Origin: Epinephelus fuscoguttatus
Taxonomy: Eukaryota > Chordata > Actinopteri > Perciformes > Serranidae
Direction: 5' to 3'
Assembly: GCF_011397635.1 (NCBI RefSeq)
Contig: NC_064761.1
Location: forward strand, 43,240,143 to 43,304,142
Length of the DNA stretch: 64,000 bases
Part shown: positions 28,800-42,103 of the stretch, piece after piece
Numbering within the stretch: position 1 is the stretch's first letter
How the letters are laid out: the number at the start of each line of letters is the position of its first letter
Made by a program: the position numbers and the translations under genes
Notes under the pieces: generated by a model
Databases searched by the model: none
What the model saw: only the letters and a program-made list of their open reading frames with translations
Told to the model about the DNA's origin: nothing

Positions 28800-29078
28800 C
28801 AGTGACGTCGGGAGAATCTCAACGCTGATTGGCTTTCGCGGCACAGCGTCACGCGAATTCGCCTCAAAAGTTCAATATTTTCAACTCAAGCGATGAGGCG
28901 TTGGACGTGATTTTCGCGTCTATCGCGCCTCGCTAGACGCCTCTATCGCATCCATCGTGTTCATCGCGTCACGCTAGATGCGTCCATCGCACCGCCCGGC
29001 ACAATTTCGCAGCTAATCGTGTCTTTGCATTAACTTTGTATGTAATCTTGACGCGCGAATTGGTGGGAACACAGCATT

Positions 29079-29690
29079 AAGGTTCATTCTCACTGCCTCA
29101 ATGTGGAAATGCGGGACGGATTTGCGGAATAGCAGCGCTTTTCCGCGTTTAAACCATACACACAGGCACGGTACGGACGCGGTGCGGATTTTCACGTTGT
29201 TGTGTTCCAAGTCCGCGCAGTGTGAACGGGTGTGGGTGAACATGGACGAGAGCAGCAGCAGCAGCAGCAGCAGCGAGCTAGCAAGCTAATGTTTAACAAA
29301 CGTCAACATCAACTTTCTTTAGCACTTACCACTCTCACTGCAGCCACCAAGCTGGACAATGGACTGCCAGATGTCCTTTAATTCATTGTTCATAAAATCA
29401 TCCAGTCTTTTATCAAAAAGGACGGGGTGCTGTGAAACGAGGTTTATCAACCTTTCTCCGATACTGTCCTGCCTGACTGGGTTTTGGACTCTCCCGGGTC
29501 TGCGCGACTATAAACAAACAGTTTCACTGGCCCAGCTGTGTAGTTCCACCGGCGAATTCCACGGGGGGTCAAAGTCTGGGCGGAAACTTTTTTCAAACTT
29601 GCGAACTTCCATAAGAACCCATGAAATCAACTTTTATATTTTTCCGTGAGAATAATCCGCGCGGATATTCGCCCTCAATGAGAATGGACT
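29079..29690 (-). mobile_element. Harbinger-like remnant with MADF-domain exon
   Basis: The ends carry TTCATTCTCACTG at 29083 and CAATGAGAATGGAC near 29676, a degenerate inverted pair. Inside, the minus strand (about 29480-29330) encodes RQDSIGERLINLVSQHPVLF, then DKRLDDFMNNELKDIWQSIV. This matches a MADF DNA-binding domain (ERLI.LV..HPVLYD......N...W..I) and is followed in frame by a GTAAGT donor. MADF proteins accompany PIF/Harbinger transposases. No transposase frame is present. A run of about eight AGC triplets lies at 29250-29275. Confidence 0.55.
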
Positions 29691-31073
29691 TTTCGTCTTT
29701 CCATGTAGGCGCATGGAAGGGCAGGGAGGTATGCTCTCCCTGCCTTAGGCTTTCCACGTAGGCATGTGGAAGAGGATTTCTGCGTAGGCCCGGGGAAAGG
29801 CAGAGAGGCTCCAGAACAGACCCATACTGCCAATACGGTATATTACAGTTTTATATATTATAGTTGTATAATTGTATTATATATTATAGTTTTGAAAATT
29901 AATTGGTAAAAATGTGGGAACCCTGTAAACTTAAAGAATGTATGTTCAGGAAATCTGTGTACATTTTGCTATTAATAAGAAGGAAGATAAGTGAGAAGAG
30001 AAGTGTCTTATAAACAGTGCCATTAATACAAGAATGTTTTATGTAAAACTTTATTACACAAAGCTAAATGTCCTGACAGAGAGAATAAAAAGTACATGAG
30101 GCAATCATACAACAGTAAAGAGTTGTGATTTATAAGGAACTACGGTGTTCTCCAAACTGCCTGTAAAATAGGTGAAACTGGTTGAGGAATAGTTAGATTG
30201 CACTCGCCCTTGGGTGCCGGTCAGAACACAGTGATATATCATTGATCCAGCACAGCAGTAGAGTAGACCTTAATTATATTCAAATGTAGGTTAGTGGTCT
30301 GAAAGACATAGGAAATAAAACGTACATACACCAGAATAGCAGTAACTACAAACAAATTAACTAGAGTAAGCTTTGCTGATAATGAATACAAGATAATCTC
30401 AGTTATAGTACTACAGTTACTAGCAGGAGAAATCTAAAGCTATAATAATCAAACTGATAGTTCTATCAAAGCAAATATAACTATCAATAGCAAAAGCACA
30501 CTTACACTCATATCAATACCAAACTATCAACATCAAAGACCTGCCGACCGTGTGGCTGGGTCATGCTTTAATAGGGCAGTCATATGTGCCTGCAGGTAAC
30601 AACTACACAATGATATTAAAGAACAGAAGCAGGGTAACAATACATACACGTACATGTAGTGAGGTATATTGACCTAGCTTATCAATACTTGTTTACCAGT
30701 TACGTTGTTAATAATATAGAGGTACCGTTAACCAAAGTTTAAACATGCTAACTTAGTCTGCTAACTCCCTCGGGAGTTCAGATCAGTTAACCCAGAATAA
30801 AGTGTATCGTCAGGAACATGTCCATTAACACATAGGGAAAGGCGAAGGAACACCAGTTAACCAAAGGAACCCAAAGAAAAGTCCATTTTAAATGGAGAAT
30901 ATTGCAGCAGTGACTCAATGTGGGCACTCGTTCCCATCAGATGCTTGCTCGGGTGCACGCATGCATACCACCAATAGAAAAGTCTACCTAACTATTCACA
31001 GATGTCATTTCACTGCCTAAAGCTTTTTGCTTGATCTAATTTGTTGCACAGCGACTAGATGTAAAATGATAAT

Positions 31074-34000
31074 TCAGCGAGTCTTGGCGTAAACCTTGAA
31101 GGGCTGCGGTACATGTGTTGTTCCTACAACTCCCTCTGTGCTCAGCTCGACTCCATCAGGAACGGAGAAAGAGAACCTCTGTAGTAACCCGACCAAAAAC
31201 AGGAACAGCTCCATCTTGGCGAGGGTTTCTCCAAGACACACACGTTTCCCTGAAGAGTCCACAAACACATGCACACATGAAGGTGTAAGAGAGGAAAATG
31301 TATATTCTGTTTAAGGATATGCTTCAGATTGAGGTGGATGTGGTTTACCTGCAGAGAAAGCCAGAAGGGCTTCCCTCTTCACAAACTTTCCCTCAGCATC
31401 CAGGAAGTGTCCGGGGTTGAAGGTGTCTGGAGTCTCCCATTTAGTCTTGTCAAACAGCACAGAGGTCAGGTTGGACATCAAGGCCGTACCCTAAAGGTCC
31501 AGATCCATAGGTTAAAACCAAGCAATGGTACAACAATTGCACTCATGTGACTGTCTGCTAAATGCACCTTGGGTATGAAGTAACCACCCAGCGTTGTGTC
31601 CTTGGTGGTCATTCTGGCTAAATTGAGAGGAACGATGTTTCCCATCCTCTGGATCTCATGGATGACAGCGTCAGTGTAGGGCAGGTTGGGTCTGTCTGCC
31701 ATACTGGGTGGACGGTTCTGTCCGATCACTCTGTCTATCTCCGCCTGGACTTTGTCTAGAAATACAAAGACATTTAAGGAATTTAAACTTGTAGCAAGGG
31801 GGTGAGAATAATGTCATGCTATTTTTTGAGATTCCCCTCAGTCTCAGCTGTGCTTTGTGGTTAGTGCTAATAAGCAAGTATTAGCAGGCAAACTTAAGCA
31901 TGTTGGCATTGTCATTGTGAGAAATGTTAGCATGCTGGCGTTAGCATTTAATTCTAAGCATTGCTATATCCAAGTACTGCCTCATTCCAAGTTTGTGTAG
32001 ACCAGAGACTTTGAGAGGGCGTTGTATATGTCAGTCATTTTTTAATTCGTCCAATCAGAGGCTTACAATCGTCTCTCAGTTAAAAACTAATTTCACAATT
32101 ATGCCACCTAATCCAGTTGTCAATCAGTTTTGATTCATTGAATCACTTCAGTGTTATAAGGGGGGAGTATGGTATGGAGGCAGAGTGCACGTAAGTCCTA
32201 CCCACAGCATAGGGGAAAACAATTCATTGCTCTCCATTGACTTCGTGTTGCATAGAGGTGCCTCCTTGCCTCCTTGACCTCAACAACAACACAAAAATGC
32301 CTAAAAGTGGTGTTCACGCTGGATGCACTCTTAACATGTTAGAGAATCCATAACTTGTTTTCACAAGCTGCTGAACCAAAAAAACTGAGCTTTTAAGCAT
32401 TACGACATGAAACATCAGCACACTCAAGCATTTCGAGAATTTGACCAGACAAACTGTAGAGCTATTTGATACCTGGTTTTGATCTTTGATAGGTTAAATG
32501 GTGATATTACCTGGTGATTCAAGAATATTGTTGTAAATATTTGATACTGTCCATTCAGTGGGATAATTTCTCCAAGATAACCAAGGTAAGGAGAAGGGAC
32601 ACTGAGACAGACCGATAATATTGTGCTTGTTAATGTAACTTCCTCTCCAGTAGACAAAATAATCCTTTGACATGCTGAAACATAGGCTGTGTTCAAAGTC
32701 ATTCACTTAATCACTAACCCCACCTCACTATGTAGGGAGTTCTACGTAGAGCACTATAAAGTGAGCTCATCTGCCACATGAAAAAACACTTTCGGACAGT
32801 ACTCAGGTCATTTTCTTGGCACTGTTAATTACATAATTGCTGTTGCACATTTAAAACATGCTCTATCAATGTCAGCTAGTGAACCGTCTAACAAATACCA
32901 ACATGCATATATTTGTGATGAAACACAAAACTATACCGAGCGTATTTTCCCAAATTAATAATTAACTAGTCCATACCCATTGGTAGCTTTGTCACCTTCT
33001 ACCTATGCCAGTCCTCAATGCCTATGTGCAGTTTCACATAGATTGACCACGTCAGTGAGTAGAAAAACGTGGGACAGACAGAATGACTGACTGATATTGG
33101 TCCCTAGATTATGTTCACCCAGTTTCATGCAGATCGCTCAAACTTCCTAGGAAGAGATCCATTTGAAGTGTTTTTTAAAAATTCAAAATGGTGGAAAATC
33201 TATATAAGCGGAAGTTATGGGTTCTTGAGGCAAATGTGTTCCTCATGAGGAGAGGCATCTCTGTGCAAAGTTTCATGTCTCTACGACATACGGGGCATGA
33301 GATATGCCCATTCAAAGTTTGACATTTCAATGGGTTGCTATAGCGCCCCCCTTTGGCCAATTGATGTAATATTGCTTCATTGGCATCCTCCCATGACCCT
33401 CTACCACTGTGCCAAATTTCACATGGATTGACCAAGTCAGTGAGGAGAAAAACGTGGAACAGACACATTATATAGTAAGTATTCTTGTTGGCCTGCTGCA
33501 CTATCATAACCTTTTTTGTTGGATTGAATGAAGTATAAACGTCAGTGTTCGCAAAGCAATGGAAATCCCGGAGTGTGAGTTGTATGTGTACCTCCCTCCT
33601 TATAACACTGCAAAGTGATTCACTGATCAAAAACTGATTGATAACTGGTTCAGACAGGGTATTGGTGACATTAGCTTTTGACTAACAGAGGACTGTAAGC
33701 CTCTGAATGGCCAATAAAGAAATGACTGACGGATACGGTGTCCTCTGAAAGTATCCAGTCTGCAGAGATTCCCTACTCCCTCACAGAGCTCGAGGTCCGA
33801 GCATGTCACCTACCCTGGATCTCAGGGTTTTTGATGAGGTAAATCAAAGCCCACTGCAAAGTGGTGGAAGTCGTCTCAGTTCCAGCCAGGAACAGATCCA
33901 GAGAGCACAGAGCCAGATTGGTTTCAGTGAAGCCCTGGTCAGATTCTTTGTGCTATGAAATACATAGAAGATAATAGTGAGGGTCCAGTAAGTAGACAGG

Positions 34001-37000
34001 AAGGACAGCACGGTGTTGTAGAGTTCAGTTGTTTTACATACTTTCTCCATTTCAATGATGAAAGCATCAATGTAGTCCCGGGGCTCGCTGTAGTCCAGGT
34101 TCTCCTTGTGGCTCTTTACCTCCTCATTGATGAAGTCGAGGATGGCGTGGTAGTGGCTGAACAGTGTGTTGTGAGGACCTGGCATGTACTTCATTATTCC
34201 AGGGAATGAGTCATACAGCTACTCAGGAGAAAACAGTAAATGAGAGAAACTTTCATTCAGATAATCCTTCACATTTTGTAGTAAAACATAACAGACATAG
34301 ACCTTTCAGTCAGTTACGGAGAAATAACTTTGACAACCAAGAAGACTGTCTGTCTCTCTGACAATGATTAAACCAAGTGTATGTCACTGAGGGTGCAGTG
34401 GTTAGTACTTTAACCTCACAGCAAGGGTGTTGGGGTTCGAACTCTGCTTGGGGCCCTTCTGTGTGGAGTCGCTGGTTCTCCCCATGTTAGTGTGGGTTCT
34501 GAACTCTCCTCCCACAGTCCAAAGACATGCAGCTTTGACTGATTGTGTGTGAATGCTTGTTTGTCTCTACTGTATATGTGTCAGCCCTGTGATTGTAAGG
34601 CAGCCTGTGAAGGCCACACCGCACTGCTCACCCAGTGACAGTTGTTACAGGCTCCAGCCCGCAACCCTGTAAAGGATAAGCAGTTGCAGATCATATGTAT
34701 GTATGTATATGTATGATGTATGAATGGTATTGACTTACCGCACCCCATACAGAGCCCTCCAGCTGAATAGCTTCAGACAGATACTTCAGCATGATCTGGA
34801 AGTTGTGATCACTGTAGTCAAAACGCTTCGCCATCACCAGCTGGCAAATGATGTTGGACACCGCATTGTTGAAGAGGCCTGCTGGGCTGAAAAGTTCACC
34901 TGGAGGAGAGGAGTCTGTCATTTAGGCAATGTTTTACTGCTGAAGAGCTGCTGATTATAAGCTGCTGACTATTGTGTGAACCACCTCTCTCCTTCTCAAT
35001 CTCCTCCTGCAGGTGTCGGATCTCCTCACAGATACTCTGCTCCATGGTGCTTTTGCCCAGGCCGAAGTTACGTAATGTAGACAAGGCAAAGCGTCGCTGT
35101 CTTTTCCATGGTTCACCATTGCTCCCGACCAGACCACCTAGACACAAGCATGCAGAGGGTATAGGGTTTATGGCAAGAGGATTGTTGCTAAAAAGGACAT
35201 ATGGTAGGTCCTATCTTAAGGTCATACATCATCCTCCATGCTTGTGAAGGTGCACTATCATAAACATTGTTGAAGGCTAGCTAGTCAACTTATCTTGTAT
35301 ATAACCATTGTTATAGCAGTATAGCCTTGGTAATATATCTCTGTGTAATGGTGTCTGCTTATCCCTCTGTTGTTGAGTTTAGCCACGTTTCCACCGAGCA
35401 GTTCAGTTCAGTTCAGTTCATTCCGGTACGCTTTTTTCCCGTTTCCACTGTGAAAAGTTGTGGATGGTCCCAAAGGAACTGTTCCATACAGTCCCCATGT
35501 TTGGTCCCCCCTCTGTTGGGGTACCTAGCACACAGATCTGGTACTAAAAGGTGGAGCTGTGAACACTGCAGTCTGATTGGTCAGTAGAGGACGCTCACTC
35601 TGCTCAGGGCTGAGTTGTGTCTGGTTTTGAGGCTCATGTAACCACTGTTCATACTGTGGAGAGTTTTATTAGTAAACTGTAACTATAAAATGAAAGGATG
35701 TTTTGCTGCCTCTCACAGCAGCTGGAGTCTGAGTAAAGATAACTTCATTCACTGGGCCGACTGCCGGCAACTTTTAAGGTGGAACGTTAACTTGTAATGT
35801 TACTCAATGCATGAGTTGATGACGTGAATCCATCAGCACACCTTAAATTTCACTGTGACAACTTTGACCATCACTTATTTTTTTATGACACACACTTTTA
35901 GTAATGAGTGGATCTTCAAGTATTTAAAAAGATATATTAATTTCGACCAGATTATGTGAACTGCATATATCCCAGTCCTCACTCGGAGAAAACAAACACG
36001 TCGTGGAGCGTTGTCCCTGTGGGCTACAGCAACACTAAACCCCTGAGCTTGCCTGAGAAGCACAAAGCTGCTATTTTTAAATATCCCATGGAGAGAGACT
36101 CTCACTGCAGCCTGTTCTGTTTTGTTCTGAAAATACTGGCGTGCAGCCTCGTTCTGTGGACGATAAACCAGGTGCAGACTGATAAAGGAGGAAATACAGT
36201 GAATGCTGGAAGGAGCAGTGAGTGACAACAGCCCCACCCACATTTAAGAGGACTGTCTGCAGTGGAAACACTAAACAGACCGAGGGTCTAGGTATCATGT
36301 CTGAAGGGTTACTGTTGGTTTCAAAGGTGCCATATTGAAAGAGTCTGGTGGTAACAGGACTTTTGTCCGTCTGTCTTTTCAGTTAGTAAGCTAAGTTAGG
36401 TAACCTAACTTGCCTTGCCTAACTGAGGTTCTTCATTTTATTTTTTAGTTTCCCTTGCATTAGTTTAGTGTTTGTTTGCTGTTATTATTATTTTTGATGT
36501 GGCATTTGTAGCCTATGTGCGGTAAACACCTGCAATCAACGTAGTGAATTTCATAAAATCCCGCCAGCAGAAATAACACACAGACGGTCTCTCTCACTCG
36601 CTGTCTTCTTTACAGTCATACCACGGGATAGATCGACATGTTACCGAGGTCCACCATCTGAATGAGTTTTGAGATCTGGTGAAAGTTTGCACGAACAGGT
36701 CTGGACTCTGGGAAGCGCACAACTTTGAGTCAGAAAGTTCAAAGTCCCGTTAGAATAACAAAATTTAAAGTCAAATTTAAAGAATCAAAGTGGTGCCTGG
36801 TGCAGCGTCGGTGCTGAGCTGAGGCGAGGAGATGATGCTGGTGGAAAGTGCACCTCCAAAACATCCTGTAACTCCATTTCAAACAGCGGACCTGGGCAAC
36901 ATATCTCTTCTTTCTGCGGAGCACTGAGGCAGCAGCCAATTGCGGTGAACAATCCAGAGTACATGTGACTCTACTGCTCTGTCCTCAAATACTCTCTGCA

Positions 37001-38263
37001 CACTCTGCCTTATGTCCCCGACGTGGCAAAGAAATTCAGTCACAAACAGGCTCCCCTTCTAAAACAAAACTCATTTGTTTTCATGATCATCAAATCACCA
37101 AAAGAAATCAGTATGAATAGAATATAAAAAAAAATGAATATAAAAGGTCATTTTACTGAGAAGTACATTCCTTATGTCTGCGTATAGAGGACAGTAAAAC
37201 AAGAACCTCTCACCTAAATCACACAACAGACAAATTCTGTCCTCCTCTGGGGTGGTGTTAAATCTTCCGGTCTCTGAGGGTAACGCTCCTGAGCTCAGCT
37301 GTGCACAAAGGGATCTTTGTCTTTTGTTTAGATTATACTTCACGTAAGGATCCTCACTGCAGCTATTATTTTTAATGTCACAGATGAACCTGTTCTGGGA
37401 TATTAAAGACAGGTTGTTCAGATACAATAAGGATTTGAACTCATTAGCCCAGGGATGACAATGGGAGATGTCCCAATTAAATATCTTTGCAGATAAACTT
37501 AGTTTTTCAAATTGGTGCTTTGACAGACACTAAATTCATCAAATCAAGTGCCATGTTGCTGTTTTTCAAGACACTGTTGCTGCAATCTTGTTGCTATGGT
37601 AATGGATTAAGTCTGACAGTTAAACACACCCCAGTCTCAGTTTAAGAAAGAATGTTAATCCCAAAATACGAAGTAAAACTGGCTGGATGGGGGCTTTAAG
37701 AGAAGGAGAGAGATTTGCGCACCTGAGTTTCCGGAGTAAAACCTGTCAACCATTGCACTGTATGGTCGATCCACAAAATTGTCGGCTTGTGTCACCAAGG
37801 CTTCCTTCACCATCTTGTACCCAGACACAAACACCATCTTGTCACTACCGAAGCGGAAGCTGAACACATTTCCATAGACATCAGCCAGCTGTGGACATCA
37901 AACATCAAGGAACAAACTGATGAACTAAAACATTTATACACAGTTTACAGTTTATTGAGAATGTCTCAATATATTTTTTTTTATTGAGAATGTCTCAATA
38001 ATTTTTTTTATTGAGAATGTCTCAATAAACTTGACACCTAAAGATCAAAACATGCATGTGTTGAACTTTACCTTGGTAAAATAAATGTGTGGCCGTTTAC
38101 TGTCCACACTGAAGAAATTCCCTACAAAGGGAAGAGCCATCGGTCCTGGAGGAAAATTTGGAGGATTCCTGTTTTTGAGGAAGTCTGCTATTAGGATAAA
38201 AATAAAAATAATCAGGAAGAGCACCTTGAGGTCAACACCCAACAAAAAATTAAAAAGCGACAT
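31074..38263 (-). CDS. CYP2 gene 4: cytochrome P450 family 2 (CYP2J/CYP2N/CYP2P-like)
   Basis: Predicted microsomal haem monooxygenase. Exons: 38263-38072, 37888-37723, 35137-34985, 34899-34739, 34218-34042, 33952-33814, 31755-31568, 31490-31349, 31249-31074. All introns are GT-AG; 1,494 bp, 497 aa. Core motifs are intact (WKRQRR, AGTETT, EIQR, FSAGKRVCLG with Cys444). Distinctive features are the N-terminus [24 protein letters not shown] in exon 7, and SRS5 [17 protein letters not shown]. Intron 2 (2.6 kb) holds a TIR-like repeat and LINE debris; intron 4 holds an old SINE shared with gene 5; intron 6 (2 kb) holds a dispersed repeat. Flanks up to about 2.3 kb upstream align with those of gene 5, so 4 and 5 are probably sister units. 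Confidence 0.92.
33108..33470 (-). repeat. dispersed repeat, minus copy (gene 4 intron 6)
   Basis: This stretch is the reverse complement, with few differences, of 39350-39725. It contains GTTATGGGTTCTTGAGGCAA and GGTTGCTATAGCGCCCCCCT. The long plus-strand open frame through the other copy ([20 protein letters not shown]) is not a recognised protein and is probably incidental. Repeat class unknown. Confidence 0.6.
34387..34690 (+). mobile_element. old tRNA-derived SINE in gene 4 intron 4
   Basis: It reads GAGGGTGCAGTGGTTAGTAC, then CCTCACAGCAAGGGTGTTGG, a B-box-like GGTTCGAACTC, then CTCCCACAGTCCAAAGACAT and TACAGGCTCCAGCCCGCAAC. It is the same family as 26991-27362 but more diverged. The flanking bases (GATTAAACCAAGTGTATGTC) match gene 5 at 43703, so the insertion predates the gene 4/5 duplication. 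Confidence 0.75.
35376..36272. mobile_element. probable TIR element (GCCACGTTTCCACC type) in gene 4 intron 2
   Basis: The left side TTTAGCCACGTTTCCACCGA is loosely mirrored by CTGCAGTGGAAACACTAAA near 36255-36275. Bases 35400-35420 are a (GTTCA)4 run. The region is absent from intron 2 of the other four genes, which supports insertion. No transposase is seen; a weak call. Confidence 0.4.
37095..37480 (-). pseudogene. LINE ORF2 C-terminal fragment in gene 4 intron 2
   Basis: The minus strand encodes [40 protein letters not shown], then [19 protein letters not shown]. This is the zinc-knuckle-like C-terminus of fish LINE ORF2 (ERxCxxC...E.HFLFxCPLY..IR). A short deletion between CDLGE and FLFYC removes the usual His. 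Non-functional remnant. Confidence 0.65.
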
Positions 38264-39307
38264 TGTTGAAGAGAGTTAAACCAGCAGCCACAGAAACGCC
38301 CGACTGTCTCCTTCCTCGTTTAACACTGGTTACATGCAGCTTGCATACATTCGATTTAACCCTTTGTGGTCACACAGCCAGCGACTCCACACCGGCATGA
38401 AGGAACAAACAACTTCAGTAATCATTAATGCAGGGTCTGTGCAAAGGTGTGTGTGTGACCTGCACTTCTTAAATTACCAGCTACAGACACACCCGTGGGA
38501 AACAAGATCTCTGGAGTGCAGAAGATGATACCTTAAGTAATAATAGTGAAATGTTATAATGCCTGAACATGGTAATATGATGGCGATCATGCAGGAGCAA
38601 AAACAATGTCAGCTCAGCAATATATGTGTTATGAGGTTCATAGTGTAAACAAAGTCCGTCCAACAATACAGAGTCCAGTGGGAGTAAAGCCGTGTAACTG
38701 ATCCAGTGTGCAGCTGAATGTAAATGAATGGGAATGGGTCGGACGGACCGTTCCACACAATGAGAAAATGTAGGTCATATGCTATCAGGTGTCCTTTACA
38801 CTATGGCTCAGAATTTAGCACCATGGTCATTTGACAGAAGAAGCTCCCCGTGGGTTCAAAAGCAGGTCTGTTTCTCATAAGTTATTCCAATGCATTCACT
38901 TATGTTTGTCAAAGATTTCCCAAAGATAAGAGATGTTGAGACTTTGCCAGCAGTGAGATTGTATTTTCAAAACTACCCACATGTGCTTGCCTTTTCAACA
39001 AAACCCTGACTTAAAAAAAAAACCTGGGATCTCTATCTCACTATCAAATAATTTTTCTAAGTAAAGTCAACCTAAGTTTAGCAAGTACACCACCTTAACA
39101 CAACTAAATTGACTTCACTTGCAAAATGTATTTTTTTACACACGAAAAAATAAGTTTATACAAAGATGAGCCTCGCTTGATCTACATAATTAACTGATGC
39201 AAAAAGTTGACTTAATTTTCTTAAGTAGATCAAACACAATATATTTTTCATCCTGCCTCTACTTAAACACATTTAGCATAATCTTACTATATAATGACGA
39301 AAACTCT

Positions 39308-39308
<1 letters not shown>

Positions 39309-39349
<41 letters not shown>
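39309..39349. repeat. (TG)n microsatellite
   Basis: About 20 uninterrupted TG dinucleotides, immediately left of the dispersed repeat at 39350. The open frame through it (MCVCVCVC...) is an artefact of the dinucleotide run. Confidence 0.95.
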
Positions 39350-39350
<1 letters not shown>

Positions 39351-39960
39351 CCAGGTTCTTCTCCTCACTGACTTGGTCAATCCATGTGAAATTTGGCACA
39401 GTGGTAGAGGGTCATGGGAGGATGCCAATGAAGCAATATTACATCAATTGGCCAAAGGGGGGCGCTATAGCAACCCATTGAGATGTCAAACTTTGAATGG
39501 GCATATCTCATGCCCCGTATGTGGTAGAGACATGAAACTTTGCACAGAGATGCCTCTCCTCATGAGGAACACATTTGCCTCAAGAACCCATAACTTCCGC
39601 TTATATAGATTTTCCGCCATTTTGAATTTTTTGAAAAACACTTCAAATGGATCTCTTCCTAGGAAGTTTGAGCGATCTGCGTGAAACTGGGTGAACATAA
39701 TCTAGGGAGCAATATCTAAAGTTCCCTCTTGGCAAAAGTTGGAAAACTTCCTAAAACTGAGCTTCTATAAGGCAATGAATATTGCGAAGGGCGTGGCTCA
39801 TCACATAAAGGTGTAGAACATCTCAAGGGTTTCACCCATCACCACGCAACTTTGTAGGCATATGACCACACATAATCTGAGGGGACCCCTCCATTATTGA
39901 GCCCATCAAACAAAATGGGGGCGCTAGAGAGCTCATTTCTTATCTAGGCCTAACCGCCAT
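39350..39960 (+). repeat. dispersed repeat, plus copy
   Basis: Bases 39350-39725 are the reverse complement of 33108-33470; the match shares GGCGCTATAGCAACCCATTG and TGCCTCTCCTCATGAGGAAC. The sequence continues with repeated GGCGCTAT motifs to about 39960 and 40060, so this copy is probably longer. Class unknown. Confidence 0.6.
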
Positions 39961-41949
39961 ATGGATTTTTACTAAACTTGGTAGATATGTAGAACAGGAC
40001 GCCTCAAGGTGACTGGAGAAATTTAACTCTAATTGGCAACTGGGTGGCGCTATAACAACAGAAATGGCTTAAATGACTTAAGAGGAGAGAAGCTGCGTTG
40101 CTGCCAGAGGAGCCGCTGAATGAGTTCCCTCTGAGAAGTAAGTCACTGAAAGAGTCTGAGAAGTCCGGGGCTGTTCATAAAACATTCAGGACGCCACAGT
40201 TTATTCCACACTACTGAAGCTGCTCCTCTTTCTGGAACCACCGCAGAGTCGGTAATAATTTCGCTTTCAGCCATACTTGTTGTTGCCGTGGGTAACAGTA
40301 TGACATCAGTATGTCAACAAGTCATTATTATCGCGAGTATCACGATATGAATTTTTCAAATGATATAAAAATTATACTGGTATCATCATGAACAGGATAA
40401 TATGGCACGTCCCTAGAATATGCAACAGAATACATTTTTCATTTACTATTACCAAACTCAAAGAGGCTAATCTTCAGAAATGTTTTCTCGCCCCAGTGAC
40501 GATGCATATACAGCCAGAGAGGGAACATTTATGCATTGTGACATGAAGAATCATGCTTAACTAATCTGGAGCTATGTCAAAAATCTGCCTGATGACACAA
40601 ACCTTTATGGAGGGAAGTTTACCACAGTTCATTTATACGTAGTACCAAGCAGCAACCTGTAAAGCAGGAAAATGAAGCCAATGCCGAAATGTCAGAAACT
40701 GCAGTTCAAAGCAGAGCAGATCCCTGTAGACCCCGTGTTACAACATTACAGCAGAAATAAACGAGTTTACAACCTGGCACAAAAAAACGTTTTTCATCTC
40801 TGTAGCTACTGTCAACACTTGTGACAACTGTACAGGGGTTGAATTTTTATATAACTCACCTGTGTACATTTTATTAAGGCCCAAAGTTACGCATATTTAA
40901 GGGCGGGCCGCTAGAGTGACAGGTTGTCTGCAAGGCGTGGCCACAGTCTCGAGTCAGATCCACCCCTTGCTCTCACAGCACCACCCTCTCATCCAAATAT
41001 GGTCACTTCTGGCCTCAAAACATCAAGATGGTGACGGCCGAAACTCCGTACTCAAGACTTCAAAACGGCAGTCCACAATAAAATGGGTGACATCACAGTA
41101 GTGACGTCCATTATCTGAATCTAATGCATACACATTGTTATGAAACAAAACTGGTTAAAAATTGGCAAAGACCCCTGAAGCTCTTCTTTGCTGAGTAAAT
41201 CATTAACAGTGTGCTCACATAAACTGCAACAAGACTCACTGAAACTCAAGTTCACCATAACTGCAACATGAACACAGACGTTTGTTGAGTTTTAGGGTGA
41301 TTCTGTGTTTCACGTCTTGAAAGAAGGAGACGTGGTGTGATTGATGAACAATTGTAAATACTTTTGAATAGTTTTTGAAGGCAAACTGATCAAACAAACA
41401 AAAAATATTGATGTGTGAAAAGGTTTTGACCTTTTTTTTTTTATCATATTTTAGTTGTGCAGATCAGACATAGATTAGAAAAATAAGCCAAGAAACTTGA
41501 TTAAATAGATGCTAAGTATTCTGAGCGAGGCAGAACTTTTTAGTGGTGTGACATGAGCATTAACAAATCTATTCTTATTTCAGCTTTTACTCAGAGGACA
41601 TTTTGCATTGGCAAGAAAAAGCAGAGGTGTTACTGATATATTTAATAAGAAGGACAAAGGAAAAACAACTCAGTGCCATTAATACAAGAATATCTAAATA
41701 AAACAATGTTGTATTTACACAGAATTAAATGAACTGGCAGAGTGAAGAAAAAGTACATGGGGTAATCATACAACAGTGAAAGACTAAGATTGAAAAGAAA
41801 CTACAGTTTTCTCTAAACTGCCTCACGCTGTGTTCTTACAACCAGACAGTTTTGTCTGTTCCAACAGTCACTGTGTCAGATTAGGCGATTGTGGAGTCAT
41901 CAAATCGTGCCATGACTTGGTCTTCTTTCTCAATGTATGTGATGTCATC

Positions 41950-42103
41950 GGAAGTTTGAATCTGGGGCGCCGTCAGCATCCATTAGGTGGAGTTGGACCG
42001 CCGCAAGGGATGTGAGGACTCTAAAACTTCACCTGAGCCTCCCTCGGCATATGGGTGAGTAGATAATGGCTGAATTTTCATTTTTGGGTGCACTATCCCT
42101 TTT
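41950..42103. repeat. solo right end of Kolobok-like TTAA family
   Basis: From GTTTGAATCTGGGGCGCCGT to TTTTGGGTGCACTATCCCTT it matches the right terminus of the elements at 43997-45135 and 50040-50836. The terminal TTAA has mutated into a T-run. The rest of the element is absent. Confidence 0.75.

Larger units (their letters stand above)
27665..31073. other. intergenic region between CYP2 genes 3 and 4
   Basis: Starts with gene 3's 5' flank (to about 27900). Then come a perfect hairpin (28017-28070), unrecognised DNA, a repeat opening TAGGGTTGGGTCCCGAGAAC near 28585 that resembles hAT-type ends, a second hairpin (28765-28799), CG-rich repeat DNA (28890-29000), and a Harbinger-like MADF remnant (29079-29690). 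Bases 29830-30200 align with the 3' flank of gene 5; a candidate AATAAA on the minus strand is at 30050-30055. Bases 30210-30960 appear inserted relative to gene 5 and are not recognised. Confidence 0.5.

Noticed and set aside
39197-39684. A long plus-strand frame starting MCVCVCVC and reading [20 protein letters not shown]
   Set aside because: The start is a TG microsatellite and the rest is a dispersed repeat also found inverted at 33108-33470, with no recognised protein family.
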